From assembly GCF_000191885.1 (NCBI RefSeq), contig NZ_AEWI01000020.1, forward strand, positions 1-64,000: 64,000 nt of DNA, read 5' to 3'. Each line of letters opens with the position of its first letter. Position 1 is the stretch's first letter. The position numbers were made by a program, and so were the translations under genes. The notes below the pieces were generated by a model. That model was not told the origin of the DNA. It worked only from the letters and a program-made list of their open reading frames with translations, and made no database searches. This document shows positions 55,314-64,000 of this stretch, piece after piece. This stretch comes from Anaerophaga thermohalophila DSM 12881. Lineage in GTDB: Bacteria; Bacteroidota; Bacteroidia; Bacteroidales; Marinilabiliaceae.

Positions 55314-56639
55314 CTATTGTTCCAAAACAGACAGAACAGCATTAGCTTTCCCGGCTGTTATGTCAACTTCAAAAACATAAGTTGCGCCCTCAGCCAGTGT
55401 TACTCCTTCAACCAATCCGAGATTTCCGGGATCTCTGCCATTTGTTCCGTCGCCAACAAACACAATATCACTGTTGGTTGTCAGGTTATCGTTTTTGTAT
55501 TCACCTCCCCACCCTTTCTGATGGAAAAACTTAAAGTTAATGGCGACAGCATTGACAGATTCACCGGCAATTACTGTTACCTGATACTTCTTCGGTGTTA
55601 TTTGAGACATACAAAGTGCTTTATCAGGATTCCAACCTACTTCATTGATTAACGAAGGTTTTCCAATATCTGTTCCGATTATCCAGAGAGCACCGCTTCC
55701 GTCATCCTGAAGAGTTGCCAGACCATCACCCTGCATGGCTTCCACAATAAAATAGCTAAACTCGAAATTAGCTGTAACCCTGTACTTTCCGGTAACAGGA
55801 AGGAAAGTAAAGGTGCCGTCTCCATTAACATCAAAAAAGTCGGGGTCGATCCACCATTGTTCAATATCCGGGATTCCGTCCACTTCAATTGTTTGGTTTT
55901 GTTCCAGTTCCAGTTCAACTTTATAGTTGTCGTCATCCACCATTGTCATTTCTTTGCCTGCAAATTCAAGTGTTATAAACGGAGTCCCCTCATAAGAAAA
56001 CGTATTAAAAGTAATATCGTACTCTCCTGCTGCATAATTTGAGAATGTTATCGGAGCATCTGTACCTTGTGTTATACCACCATTTTTCCACCCAAAAGTA
56101 ATTACATTCCCATAGTCATCAACTACCGGTGTTTTGATATATCCTTTTACTTTCTGAGGGAAATTGTCGGTAACCTGGTAATGATACAAATCAATCCGGT
56201 TCATTTGGTACTCTTCCTGTTCTGTCACAAAAGTAAGATACGGATAATCGGGACGTGAGATATCCACATTATAGCTCTGTTCCTCAATGGCGAACTTAAT
56301 GTTTTGAAGGACAAACTTCAGAGTTGCTGTCCCGTCGGGAATATCCTTAAGAAACGGCACATAAATTTTCCCATTGTATTCGCCTTCTGTTTTAGTACGA
56401 ATTACAGTTTCCTCTACCATTTCATCGCCAAAAAACAATTGTACTTTAAGGGTAGATAATGGTACCTCTTCAGCATCCCTTACATTAGCAGAAAAAGGGA
56501 TACTGTCACCAAAATGAGCCTGAGTGACTTCATTGTTTAATGTCAATTCCGGTTGTCCGGTTACCTCTTCGTCTTCTTCACACGAAACAAGAAATAAAAC
56601 CGGAAGTAATAAGCTGAGATAAAATATTGTCTTTTTCAT
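55314..56639 (-). CDS. Surface glycan-binding lipoprotein (SusE/F-like position)
   Basis: A 441-residue lipoprotein: signal and lipobox FLVSC (Cys20) followed by EEDEE, an acidic surface-export signal. Ig-like domain at ~33-130 (LTLNNEVTQAHFGDSIPFSA), then further beta domains; the last ~130 residues (ALWIIGTDIGKPSLINEVGW, FKFFHQKGWGGEY) resemble the glycan-binding modules of SusE/SusF and mixed-linkage-glucan binding proteins (DUF5125-like, recalled not searched). Last gene of the SusC-SusD-GH30 operon, so it probably binds the same glycan at the cell surface. Confidence 0.82.
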   Translation of the reverse strand: MKKTIFYLSLLLPVLFLVSCEEDEEVTGQPELTLNNEVTQAHFGDSIPFSANVRDAEEVPLSTLKVQLFFGDEMVEETVIRTKTEGEYNGKIYVPFLKDIPDGTATLKFVLQNIKFAIEEQSYNVDISRPDYPYLTFVTEQEEYQMNRIDLYHYQVTDNFPQKVKGYIKTPVVDDYGNVITFGWKNGGITQGTDAPITFSNYAAGEYDITFNTFSYEGTPFITLEFAGKEMTMVDDDNYKVELELEQNQTIEVDGIPDIEQWWIDPDFFDVNGDGTFTFLPVTGKYRVTANFEFSYFIVEAMQGDGLATLQDDGSGALWIIGTDIGKPSLINEVGWNPDKALCMSQITPKKYQVTVIAGESVNAVAINFKFFHQKGWGGEYKNDNLTTNSDIVFVGDGTNGRDPGNLGLVEGVTLAEGATYVFEVDITAGKANAVLSVLEQ

Positions 56640-56697
56640 ACTTAATCTGTTAATTTGAAAATTTTAAAGCATAATAAAACGAGTATGTAAGATTTAA

Positions 56698-56744
56698 ACG
56701 TATCCTTATTGTGGAAAACCTTGCCATATTCATTTCATCTTTTC
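56698..56744 (-). repeat. Degenerate half R copy (R12)
   Basis: CGTATCCTTATTGTGGAAA and TTGCCATATTCATTTCATC match one half of family R (compare R2). Between the GH30 and the glycan-binding gene. Confidence 0.5.
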
Positions 56745-56758
56745 TGTTTTTCAAAGGG

Positions 56759-58249
56759 TTATTGATTCCATCGATACGATACAACCGACTGTGCCGGAAC
56801 ATCATAAGAAAAATGGTTATTCCGGTCGCTTATGGTTATTAGTTTTTTTTCATCCGTATCGTTCATCAGAACAAATGCAAAGGAACCGTCCTTGTTTTCA
56901 AAAGCGCTGTAAATGATGCCATCGGCTTCATATCCTGACGTACCGATGCGAACAGCTCCGGGTTTTACTACAGCTGCAAGATGCCCTATAATGTAATAAT
57001 GCGAATTGCGGGTAATCGTTTTATAATCATCTGCACTAATGTCAACCGCTCCAAAGCAGGTTTGGCACCCTCCTTCTCTGTTGGGGCCACGATTTGAATC
57101 AAGCATCAGATTCCAGACAATGACTGCTCTACACCATTTGTTCACGGTCTCCAGAGCAACGTGCTGCATATCGTCCATCAACCTTTTTGACAAATTTCTG
57201 CCGTCATTCCATGTGCCGATAGAAGTTTCAGTAAAAATGAGCTCCTTATGGGATGCCTTTTCATGAATATCGAGTAATTCATCGCTCACACCACCGTAAT
57301 TATGGTAGGCTGCACCTGTAATATACTGTTCTGCTTCTTCATCCTGATATATCTTAACAGGATAATCCTGTTGATCACTCATGTTGTCATAATTGTAGTT
57401 GTGATCAAAAATATAAAGTTTTGTGTCCAGACCAGCTTCTTCAAGTGTCGGGCCCAACACTTTTACAAACTCACGCTGTTCTTTCCATCCCATAAACAGA
57501 GAAGCCGAATTACCCCTGTTCAACGGCTCATTCTGAGGGGTAATGGCATCAATGTGGATGCCGTGTTGTGCAAAAGCCTGTATCCATTTCACAAAATAGG
57601 TCGCATACTCGTCGTAATATTCGGGGTTCAGATGCCCGCTGGTCCATGAGTTGTAGGGTTGCAAATCGGTCAGGTTATTCACCTTCATCCATCGCGGACT
57701 GGTCCATGGAGAGCCCAAAATTTTAAGATCGGGGTTAATCTCCAATACCTCTTGCAGGACAGGAATAACATAATCGAGTTCTTCGGATTGCAAACCAAAG
57801 TTTTCAATACCTGGAGTGTCACAGCATGTATATTCGCTGAGGGAAAAATCGGAACAACCAACAGATATGCGAACATAACTGTATCCCATTCCTGTATTAT
57901 GCGAAAAGGTTTCCTTCAGGAACGTTTCACGGTCAGCTGCATCCATTTGCATCAGGTTATAGCATGATGATCCGGTAAGAGCTGCACCAAACCCGTCCAT
58001 TTCCTGATATCTGACAGCAGGATCGATGGTAATAGTAGTCGGTGACATATTGGAAGTTTCACTGAAATCCACAGCTCTTTGGGCAAAATCGTAAGCCCGG
58101 TCAGAGGTAGTGATGAATAATTTCACATCCCCGGTTTCCTTTACTTCGGGAATCGTTTCGCCCGCATCATTGTCCTTATCTTCCGAACATGCACTACACG
58201 ACATAAGCACCAATCCCATTATTAAAACATATAATATTTCCTTGATCAT
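56759..58249 (-). CDS. GH30 glycoside hydrolase (beta-1,6-glucanase-like)
   Basis: A 496-residue GH30 lipoprotein (signal, then Cys18 or Cys21 in LMSCSACSEDKD). TIM barrel with side beta domain: YQEMDGFGAALTGSSCYNL at ~85, acid/base Glu in ITPQNEPLN (~240), nucleophile Glu in LIFTETSIGTW (~345), and a C-terminal beta domain ending DVPAQSVVSYRWN. The pattern is close to GH30 subfamily 3 endo-beta-1,6-glucanases such as the one in the Bacteroides yeast-glucan locus, so fungal or algal beta-1,6-linked glucan is the favoured substrate (inference). Between SusD and the binding protein. Confidence 0.9.
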   Translation of the reverse strand: MIKEILYVLIMGLVLMSCSACSEDKDNDAGETIPEVKETGDVKLFITTSDRAYDFAQRAVDFSETSNMSPTTITIDPAVRYQEMDGFGAALTGSSCYNLMQMDAADRETFLKETFSHNTGMGYSYVRISVGCSDFSLSEYTCCDTPGIENFGLQSEELDYVIPVLQEVLEINPDLKILGSPWTSPRWMKVNNLTDLQPYNSWTSGHLNPEYYDEYATYFVKWIQAFAQHGIHIDAITPQNEPLNRGNSASLFMGWKEQREFVKVLGPTLEEAGLDTKLYIFDHNYNYDNMSDQQDYPVKIYQDEEAEQYITGAAYHNYGGVSDELLDIHEKASHKELIFTETSIGTWNDGRNLSKRLMDDMQHVALETVNKWCRAVIVWNLMLDSNRGPNREGGCQTCFGAVDISADDYKTITRNSHYYIIGHLAAVVKPGAVRIGTSGYEADGIIYSAFENKDGSFAFVLMNDTDEKKLITISDRNNHFSYDVPAQSVVSYRWNQ

Positions 58250-58350
58250 TATCGAATTATTTTAAGGTTCTGTACAAAAAACTCATTGATCTTTTCATGC
58301 AGACATCAGGTCATAAGTATCAAAACCATTACAAATACCTGAACATGTTT

Positions 58351-59865
58351 TTAATAGCCCGGATTCTGATCAAGATTAGTATTAGCATCCAAAACTGTCT
58401 GTGGAATTGGAAGCAGTTCAGAATTTTCTGTATAGGGTCTTGCCTGCGGTAACCTTCCGCTATCGCGATCGTTGATTGAATTCATCACAATTTGCAGTTT
58501 ACCGTTTCGGATGAGATCGAACAATCGTTGTCCTTCAAAAGCAAGCTCTAACCGGCGTTCATTCAATACAGCATCCACCATTTGATCTTTGGATGATTTA
58601 ACAGATTCCGGCAATCCTGGAAGATTAACTCTTGCCCTGATTTGATCTACAATAGATGCAGCTGCATCAAGTTCGCCGTTCCAGACCAGCGCTTCCGCCT
58701 TAAGCAGCATAATATCAGCCAGTCTCAATTTAATGATACTATTGTTGCTGGAACGGATTTTGTACATAAAAGGATAATGATCAGACGGATAGTACAAACT
58801 CCATCCGGCCTCGTAATAAACTATCGACTGATTCATCCGGATGTCATCTCCTTCCTCTTCAAAAGCAGATATGAGGTCTCTTGAAGGTGTTACCCATTTT
58901 GCCCATGAAAAATTCTGGTCCCAGTCGAGCAAATTGCGACCAAACATCCATGTCACCCAGTTTCCACTACCAGTAAAAAACTGAACCTCAAAAATAGATT
59001 CGGATGTATTGCGCGCGGCAATATCGGTGCCTGCCTCATTCATTCTAAAAAGAAGGGAATAATCATCAACCAGAGAGAATCCGTCATCAATAACAGAGTC
59101 GCAATAAGCAATCACCTTATCATAATCACGAATAGGTTCTTCAATATAGGCTTTGGCCAGAAGAGAACGGGCAACCGCTTTGGAAAGTATTGTTTTATCC
59201 TGACTTACTTCCGGCGCATCAGGTATGGCTGAAGTAAGGTCCTGTATAATTTGCTGGTATGCTTCCTGCGGTGTGTTTTGAGAGGGAAAATACGTCGGAT
59301 AAACTTCTTCGATATTATCTGCTGTAATATCTTCGGCCTCTTTGGTGATTACCGGAATGTTTCCCCAAAACCGTACCATATCGAGCATAACCATCGCCCT
59401 GAATATTTTCGCCTCGGCCTTCCATTGAGCTCTTTCTGCATCGGAAAAAGAGGGATCGGGAACCAAATCTATATTTTCTATAATGGAATTGACATAAGCA
59501 ATATCCTCCAGATAGCGGTTCCAGTCGCGTGTTATCACACTGTTACCCCCGTCCAGCGAATTATTTTCGAAAGGCATAACTTCGGCGCCTACAGTACCAG
59601 CATAAGCATTATCAGAACGTACCTCTGTAATCATTAAATAATCGAGATACCAGTGTTCCTGCCGTCCTCTGAAAAGTTCGTACATACCTTCATATTGAGA
59701 AAGCATTTCACTGCGGGTTTCAAACTTAATGCGGTCTCCCGAATCATTGGAACGTCCCAGAGTCACTTCCGAGAATTCCGAAACGGGGTCTTTGTCCAGA
59801 GAGCAGGAACCCAATACCAAAAGCATCAGAATACCTATTACTTTTGTTAATATATTAATTCTCAT
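58351..59865 (-). CDS. SusD/RagB-family glycan-binding lipoprotein
   Basis: A 504-residue SusD homologue: lipobox VLGSC (Cys22) then SLDKDP, an alpha-helical TPR scaffold (ARSLLAKAYIEE), the RagB/SusD C-terminal domain with LRLADIMLLKAEAL and ERRLELAFEGQRLFDLIRNG, and the typical ending TNLDQNPGY. It forms the hinged lid of the SusC transporter and delivers oligosaccharide. It follows SusC by 12 bp. Confidence 0.95.
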   Translation of the reverse strand: MRINILTKVIGILMLLVLGSCSLDKDPVSEFSEVTLGRSNDSGDRIKFETRSEMLSQYEGMYELFRGRQEHWYLDYLMITEVRSDNAYAGTVGAEVMPFENNSLDGGNSVITRDWNRYLEDIAYVNSIIENIDLVPDPSFSDAERAQWKAEAKIFRAMVMLDMVRFWGNIPVITKEAEDITADNIEEVYPTYFPSQNTPQEAYQQIIQDLTSAIPDAPEVSQDKTILSKAVARSLLAKAYIEEPIRDYDKVIAYCDSVIDDGFSLVDDYSLLFRMNEAGTDIAARNTSESIFEVQFFTGSGNWVTWMFGRNLLDWDQNFSWAKWVTPSRDLISAFEEEGDDIRMNQSIVYYEAGWSLYYPSDHYPFMYKIRSSNNSIIKLRLADIMLLKAEALVWNGELDAAASIVDQIRARVNLPGLPESVKSSKDQMVDAVLNERRLELAFEGQRLFDLIRNGKLQIVMNSINDRDSGRLPQARPYTENSELLPIPQTVLDANTNLDQNPGY

Positions 59866-59877
59866 AACATTAATCGA

Positions 59878-62865
59878 TTAAAATTCAACATTAACACCAA
59901 AAACAAACGATTTTGTCTGGGGATAAGTCCCCCAGTCGATGCCCTGAACGGCACCACTATTTCCCCATTGGTTAACTTCGGGATCCATACCCGAATAGTT
60001 GGTAAGAGTAAGCAGGTTGGTAGCTGTTACATAAGGCTGCAACCTGGCTATTCCCAGCCGGCTTAGGAAAGCTTTTTTAAACTCATAGGCAAGGGTAATG
60101 TCTTTTACTCTTAAATAGCTGCCATCTTCAACAAAATAAGAAGATGTTTTGATATCAAATCCGGCTTTAGGCGTATCGGTGATCTGGCCGGGAATTCTCC
60201 AACGGTCGAGAACCTCTTTCGACTGATTCTTGCCGTCATACATACCTTCAGTTTCGATACGCGAAGCATTGTAAATGTCGTTGCCATAACTTCCCTGGAG
60301 CAATAGGTTCAGAGAAAAGCCCTTGTAGGAAACAGTATTGGTCATCCCAAAAGTAAAATCAGGATTGGGGTCACCAATATAAGTCCGGTCAGTAGTAGAA
60401 ATAATACCATCTTTGTTGACATCGCGATACATTAACTCCCCTGTTTCGGGATCAACGCCATCGCTGATGTATCCGTAAAAGCCGCCCAATGGTCTCCCGG
60501 GTTCAATGCGAACTGCATATTCATTGACAAATTCACTTGTGACAGCATAGTTGTAAACTTTGGTCAGCTCAAGAGCAGTCAGTTCATTGCGATTGAATGA
60601 GATGTTAAAATCGGTATCCCATCTGAAGTTTGGGTGTGTTATGTTGTGAGAATTCAACATGAACTCAAAGCCGGTATTTTTCATTTCACCCTCATTTCGA
60701 CTTATTGTATTTGCAGCCGCTGATCCTGCAGGAAGATCTACATTCATCAGCATATCTGTGGTCTTCTTATAGTACCAGTCCATGTTAAATGTCAGGCGAT
60801 TTCTTAAAATAGTAAAATCAACGCCCACATTTGTCTGGGTAGTGGTTTCCCAGGTAAGATCGGTGTTACGCAAATTGGCCTGTCTAAGAATGACCGTGGC
60901 ATTCTGGTTACCTTCCTCCCACCAGTTTTGGCGAATAATATTGTAACGTTCCAAATAGGCATAGTCGCCAAGTCCCGACTGATTACCGGTTTGTCCCCAT
61001 CCACCTCGAATCTTCAGATCATCGATCCAGTCAATACCGGACATAAAAGGTTCGGATGATAAACGCCATGCTGCTGAAGCAGATGGGAACCAGCCCCATC
61101 GGTGATCGGGATGAAGCTTGGAAGAACCATCGGCACGCATATTTAAAGTCAACAAATATTTGTCGCTGAAGTTGTAAGCCAGACGACCAAACCAGGACAT
61201 AATAGTCCACTCGGAGGCAACTGTACCATTGTCTGGCGATATTTTATTGGCGGCATTCAATGTTTTTATGCTTCCATCACGATAATGAGAAGCACTTTGA
61301 TAACTCTGCGACCATTCAGAGGTGGTTCCGGAGCTGCCCGCCATTAAATCAAAACTATGATTGCCAAAAGATTTGCTATAGTTCAGTACATTATCATAGA
61401 CCATTACCGTACTAAGCGAGCGGGTGTCGCCGCCCAGTCCGTAATTTGATCTGCCCCAGGATGTTTTAACCGGGTCAAGGAAGGAGACAGAGTGATTATA
61501 GCTCCTGTCAAGAGTGATAGAAGATTTCAAATTCAGACTGGGAGCAAATTTTATCTCAACATGTCCTGTAGCAAGTAAACGTTGAGTATTGGATTCATTG
61601 TCCTCACTTCTTGACATGTTTTCAACAGGATGTGTAATGTTTACCCCGTAAAAATTGTTGTAATACTGGTCAGGATTTTCGGGATCCCATATTGGCGCAT
61701 AGGGTGGTGTATTAATTACCGACAAGACGACGCCTGCCCGGTTTGCTCCTGTTCCTGAAATAATACCATTCCCTGTATAATCTGAATAGGAAATGTTTGC
61801 ACCAACATTCAGCCACGGACGTATTTCATTCTCAAGGTTAGCTTTGAAATTGTACCGTTCAAAGAACGATACCTCAATAATACCTTCTTCACGGGTATAA
61901 CCGCCGGTTATATAATAATTCATTTTTTCATCACCATTGGAAGCAGAAATCTGATAATTCTGTGTCAGTGCTGTTTGGTAAGTTTCATCGTACCAGTCAG
62001 TCTGATCAGTGAGATTATCGGGCAAAGTAATGTTCAGCTCCATATCGCTCAGCAATTCACGATATTGTTCAAGATTCAAAGGTTCTATTTTATTGGTTAA
62101 GTCTGTAATGCCAATATGACCGTTGAAAGTAATTTTTGCTTCGCCAGAATCTCCGCTTTTGGTTGTAATTATCACGACTCCGTTGGCAGCACGCGATCCA
62201 TAAATAGCTGCTGAGGATGCATCCTTCAATATCTGCATGCTTTCAATATCATTCGGAGAGAGATAAGAAATATCGGTCATTGGAACCCCGTCTACAACAT
62301 ACAAAGGATCGTTATTACCATTTAAAGAAGTTGTACCACGAACCCGCACAACCATGCCTGCATCCGGAGACCCGTTGGGTTTAATGACAGAAACTCCAGC
62401 AGCACGTCCCTGAATGGCTTGTGCTACATTTGTGATAGGTTTCTTTTCCAGTTCCCTGGTAGAAACAGTTGATATGGACGTGGTGACATCCTTTTTCTTT
62501 ACGGAACCATAACCGATCACTACCAGTTCATCAAGGGTAGCCAGCTCTTCCTCCATTTGAAGATTGATGACGGTACGGCCGTCAACCGGAATTTCAGTTG
62601 TTTTCATCCCGATGAACGAAAATACAAGCGTTGCTTCAGGATCAGCAGAAATGCTGTATTCACCATTCATGTCGGTGATTGTCCCCGTAGTAGTTCCTTT
62701 TATAATGACCGAGGCTCCTGGTAAAGGCATATTCTGCTCATCCGTAACAGTCCCGCTAACTGTCAGTTCCTGAGCCACCCCCTGCTGAGTAAACATGAAA
62801 AGCCCAATCAAAAGGAGTAAACTGCATAAGATTTTTCGTTTCAAAATTCTCGTTTTTTTCTTCAT
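59878..62865 (-). CDS. SusC/RagA-family TonB-dependent transporter
   Basis: A 995-residue SusC homologue: signal peptide (LLLLIGLFMFTQQGVAQ), carboxypeptidase-like domain at ~33-110 (VSGTVTDEQNMPLPGASVII), the SusC signature DELVVIGYGSVKKKDVT at ~112, plug with RGAAGVSV-type motif and VVDGVPMTDISYL, and a 22-strand barrel with the outer-membrane ending KSFVFGVNVEF. Imports glycan fragments with SusD using TonB energy. First gene of the operon SusC-SusD-GH30-binding protein. Confidence 0.96.
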   Translation of the reverse strand: MKKKTRILKRKILCSLLLLIGLFMFTQQGVAQELTVSGTVTDEQNMPLPGASVIIKGTTTGTITDMNGEYSISADPEATLVFSFIGMKTTEIPVDGRTVINLQMEEELATLDELVVIGYGSVKKKDVTTSISTVSTRELEKKPITNVAQAIQGRAAGVSVIKPNGSPDAGMVVRVRGTTSLNGNNDPLYVVDGVPMTDISYLSPNDIESMQILKDASSAAIYGSRAANGVVIITTKSGDSGEAKITFNGHIGITDLTNKIEPLNLEQYRELLSDMELNITLPDNLTDQTDWYDETYQTALTQNYQISASNGDEKMNYYITGGYTREEGIIEVSFFERYNFKANLENEIRPWLNVGANISYSDYTGNGIISGTGANRAGVVLSVINTPPYAPIWDPENPDQYYNNFYGVNITHPVENMSRSEDNESNTQRLLATGHVEIKFAPSLNLKSSITLDRSYNHSVSFLDPVKTSWGRSNYGLGGDTRSLSTVMVYDNVLNYSKSFGNHSFDLMAGSSGTTSEWSQSYQSASHYRDGSIKTLNAANKISPDNGTVASEWTIMSWFGRLAYNFSDKYLLTLNMRADGSSKLHPDHRWGWFPSASAAWRLSSEPFMSGIDWIDDLKIRGGWGQTGNQSGLGDYAYLERYNIIRQNWWEEGNQNATVILRQANLRNTDLTWETTTQTNVGVDFTILRNRLTFNMDWYYKKTTDMLMNVDLPAGSAAANTISRNEGEMKNTGFEFMLNSHNITHPNFRWDTDFNISFNRNELTALELTKVYNYAVTSEFVNEYAVRIEPGRPLGGFYGYISDGVDPETGELMYRDVNKDGIISTTDRTYIGDPNPDFTFGMTNTVSYKGFSLNLLLQGSYGNDIYNASRIETEGMYDGKNQSKEVLDRWRIPGQITDTPKAGFDIKTSSYFVEDGSYLRVKDITLAYEFKKAFLSRLGIARLQPYVTATNLLTLTNYSGMDPEVNQWGNSGAVQGIDWGTYPQTKSFVFGVNVEF

Positions 62866-63716
62866 TGCATTTTGTTTTAGTTAACATTGCTATTTTCTCT
62901 GACGGTATGTGAAGAACTATTAAAAATTCAAAAGCGAAGTAAATTTTTCGACAACAAGAAAAGAAAAAACAGCTTACATCTTAGTTACACCATGCCGAAG
63001 AAAAGCACATTCTTTTCTACTTCATTCCAGTATATATTACTGATTTATTGATGATAAAAGAAATAAAACAGGATTACTGATGGAGGAAAATGTTGCTTGT
63101 ATATTTTTCTACATTGGTATAAAAAATAGTCGAAGGTATTTATCGAAAAACCTGCCCGGAGTTATCAGAAGAACTCGCATATTTGGTTTTATCCATCTTC
63201 TTTAACGAAACGAGTATGACAAAGTTTATACAACAAGGATATGTATAAGTTCTTGCATGCGAGTTCCATCCGGCCTTAATAAATAAATTTTATACGGATA
63301 AAAATGCTTGCTATGCAAGTTTCAATTCGAAAGTGAAATGAATTTCATCACGAACCTCAAATAGCTTTTTTCGTACAAGAGCCTGTAAACTTACTCATTG
63401 CTTTTACAAACAATGACAATCATTGATCTTTCGCAACAAATTATTAAGACAAAAATAAGCTTGCTTAGGTGCACGGTATTTGGAGGCTTTTGCCATATTT
63501 ATTTACACTTTATCCAACTAATATCTCTATATTTTATTTATTTTTAGCATTTAGGAAGTTATTCAGCATATCCTAACATAGACAAGTCAAAATCAAACAG
63601 GCTTTTAAAAATTAATTAAAATATTCCCTTCTGTAATCTTTATTAATAAAGAGATGCAGAAGGACTTTAAAAATATTATGCAAAAAAACGAATATAAAAA
63701 CAAAAATCTCACCAAC
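62866..63716. other. Divergent region between SusC and GH43
   Basis: 851 bp with no gene. It contains an R repeat (63206-63303) and AT-rich DNA. The PUL promoters must lie here, but no TAnnTTTG element convinced me. Confidence 0.5.
63206..63303 (+). repeat. Family R repeat, copy R13
   Basis: 98 bp: AACGAAACGAGTATGACAAAG to TTTTATACGGATAAA, with CATGCGAGTTCCATCCGGCC. Full copy near the standard 97-bp length. Confidence 0.75.
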
Positions 63717-64000
63717 ATGAAATTACATTTTTCAATACTCATTATTCTTATTTCCGGCTTCTTATGGAGTTCATGCTCAGAAGCCGAAAAGAAACAATTC
63801 GCTCAAAATCCGGTAATTTTTGCCGATGTACCCGATATTTCCATCATTCGCGTGGACGACACCTACTACATGAGCAGCACCACCATGCACATGAGCCCGG
63901 GCGTGCCCATCATGAAATCCAAAGACCTGGTCAACTGGAAGATTGTCAACTATGCTTACGACACTTTGGCCAACAACGAAGCGCTGCGTCTTGAAAATGG
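63717..64000 (+). CDS. GH43 glycoside hydrolase, 5' part only
   Basis: The first ~94 residues of a lipoprotein cut by the window edge. Signal and lipobox LWSSC (Cys20), then NPVIFADVPDISIIRVDDTY with the conserved catalytic-base Asp of GH43, YYMSSTTMHMSPGVPIMKS and SKDLVNWKIVNYA, all typical of the first blade of GH43 beta-xylosidase/arabinofuranosidase-type enzymes. In-frame ATGs also exist at 63654 and 63678; 63717 gives the best signal peptide. It diverges from SusC and probably extends the glycan locus. Confidence 0.85.
   Translation, partial: MKLHFSILIILISGFLWSSCSEAEKKQFAQNPVIFADVPDISIIRVDDTYYMSSTTMHMSPGVPIMKSKDLVNWKIVNYAYDTLANNEALRLEN

Overview
The window looks like chromosome of a Bacteroidota bacterium, most likely an environmental or marine Bacteroidales/Marinilabiliales-type organism (the order is inference). 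Evidence: SusC/SusD pair, two TonB-dependent outer-membrane proteins, a hybrid two-component regulator, many lipoproteins with acidic residues right after the lipobox Cys (CKKDE, CSDDE, CEEDE, CSEDK), Tat-exported Gfo/Idh oxidoreductases, TAnnTTTG-type promoter elements and almost no Shine-Dalgarno signals. No rRNA, tRNA, CRISPR array, phage or transposase gene was found.

Layout. 1-2.6 kb: two near-identical tandem aldo/keto reductase genes. 2.6-4.8 kb: AraC-type regulator, truncated thioredoxin-like gene, SMP-30-like lipoprotein. 5.1-11.7 kb: ECF sigma operon whose last gene joins an anti-sigma-like N-terminus to a beta-rich outer-membrane-type C-terminus, then a DUF4382 lipoprotein and a TonB-dependent receptor. 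12-20 kb: a third aldo/keto reductase, a Crp/Fnr remnant, a CoA-disulfide-reductase-like flavoprotein with rhodanese domain, and a cluster of two ferredoxin-containing MinD-type ATPases, a DUF5320 protein, a NifX/orange-protein-like protein and a DUF134 regulator; then a patatin. 20.6-29.9 kb: a frameshifted hybrid two-component regulator divergent from an overlapping operon DUF1080 - Gfo/Idh - ApbE-like - Gfo/Idh - small membrane protein, which resembles the 3-keto-glycoside route of glycan cleavage. 30-48.5 kb: household and accessory genes (Pif1-like helicase, S9 peptidase, SDR, two metallophosphoesterases, ClC channel, GroES-like protein, YfcC transporter, Nudix, NiCoT-like protein, epimerase). 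49-64 kb: a polysaccharide utilisation locus: GH2 beta-mannosidase-like, LuxR-type propeller regulator, surface glycan-binding lipoprotein, GH30, SusD, SusC, and the start of a GH43 at the right edge.

The intergenic space is the most unusual part. It is packed with dispersed repeats: a ~140-bp near-palindrome (A, 8 copies), a hairpin element (B, 2 copies) with the same tips as A and 6-bp flanking repeats, a 123-bp palindrome (C, 2 copies), a ~97-bp structured repeat (R, more than 10 copies, one tandem array at exact 97-bp spacing whose last unit supplies the start codon of a peptidase gene), and smaller families D, E and F. B sits inside A and R sits inside A, so their order of insertion can be read.

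Four genes carry single-base frameshifts, two of them clearly in homopolymer runs (hybrid regulator, MinD-type ATPase, epimerase, PUL regulator). Either this sequence has indel errors or several regulators are decaying; read data would decide.
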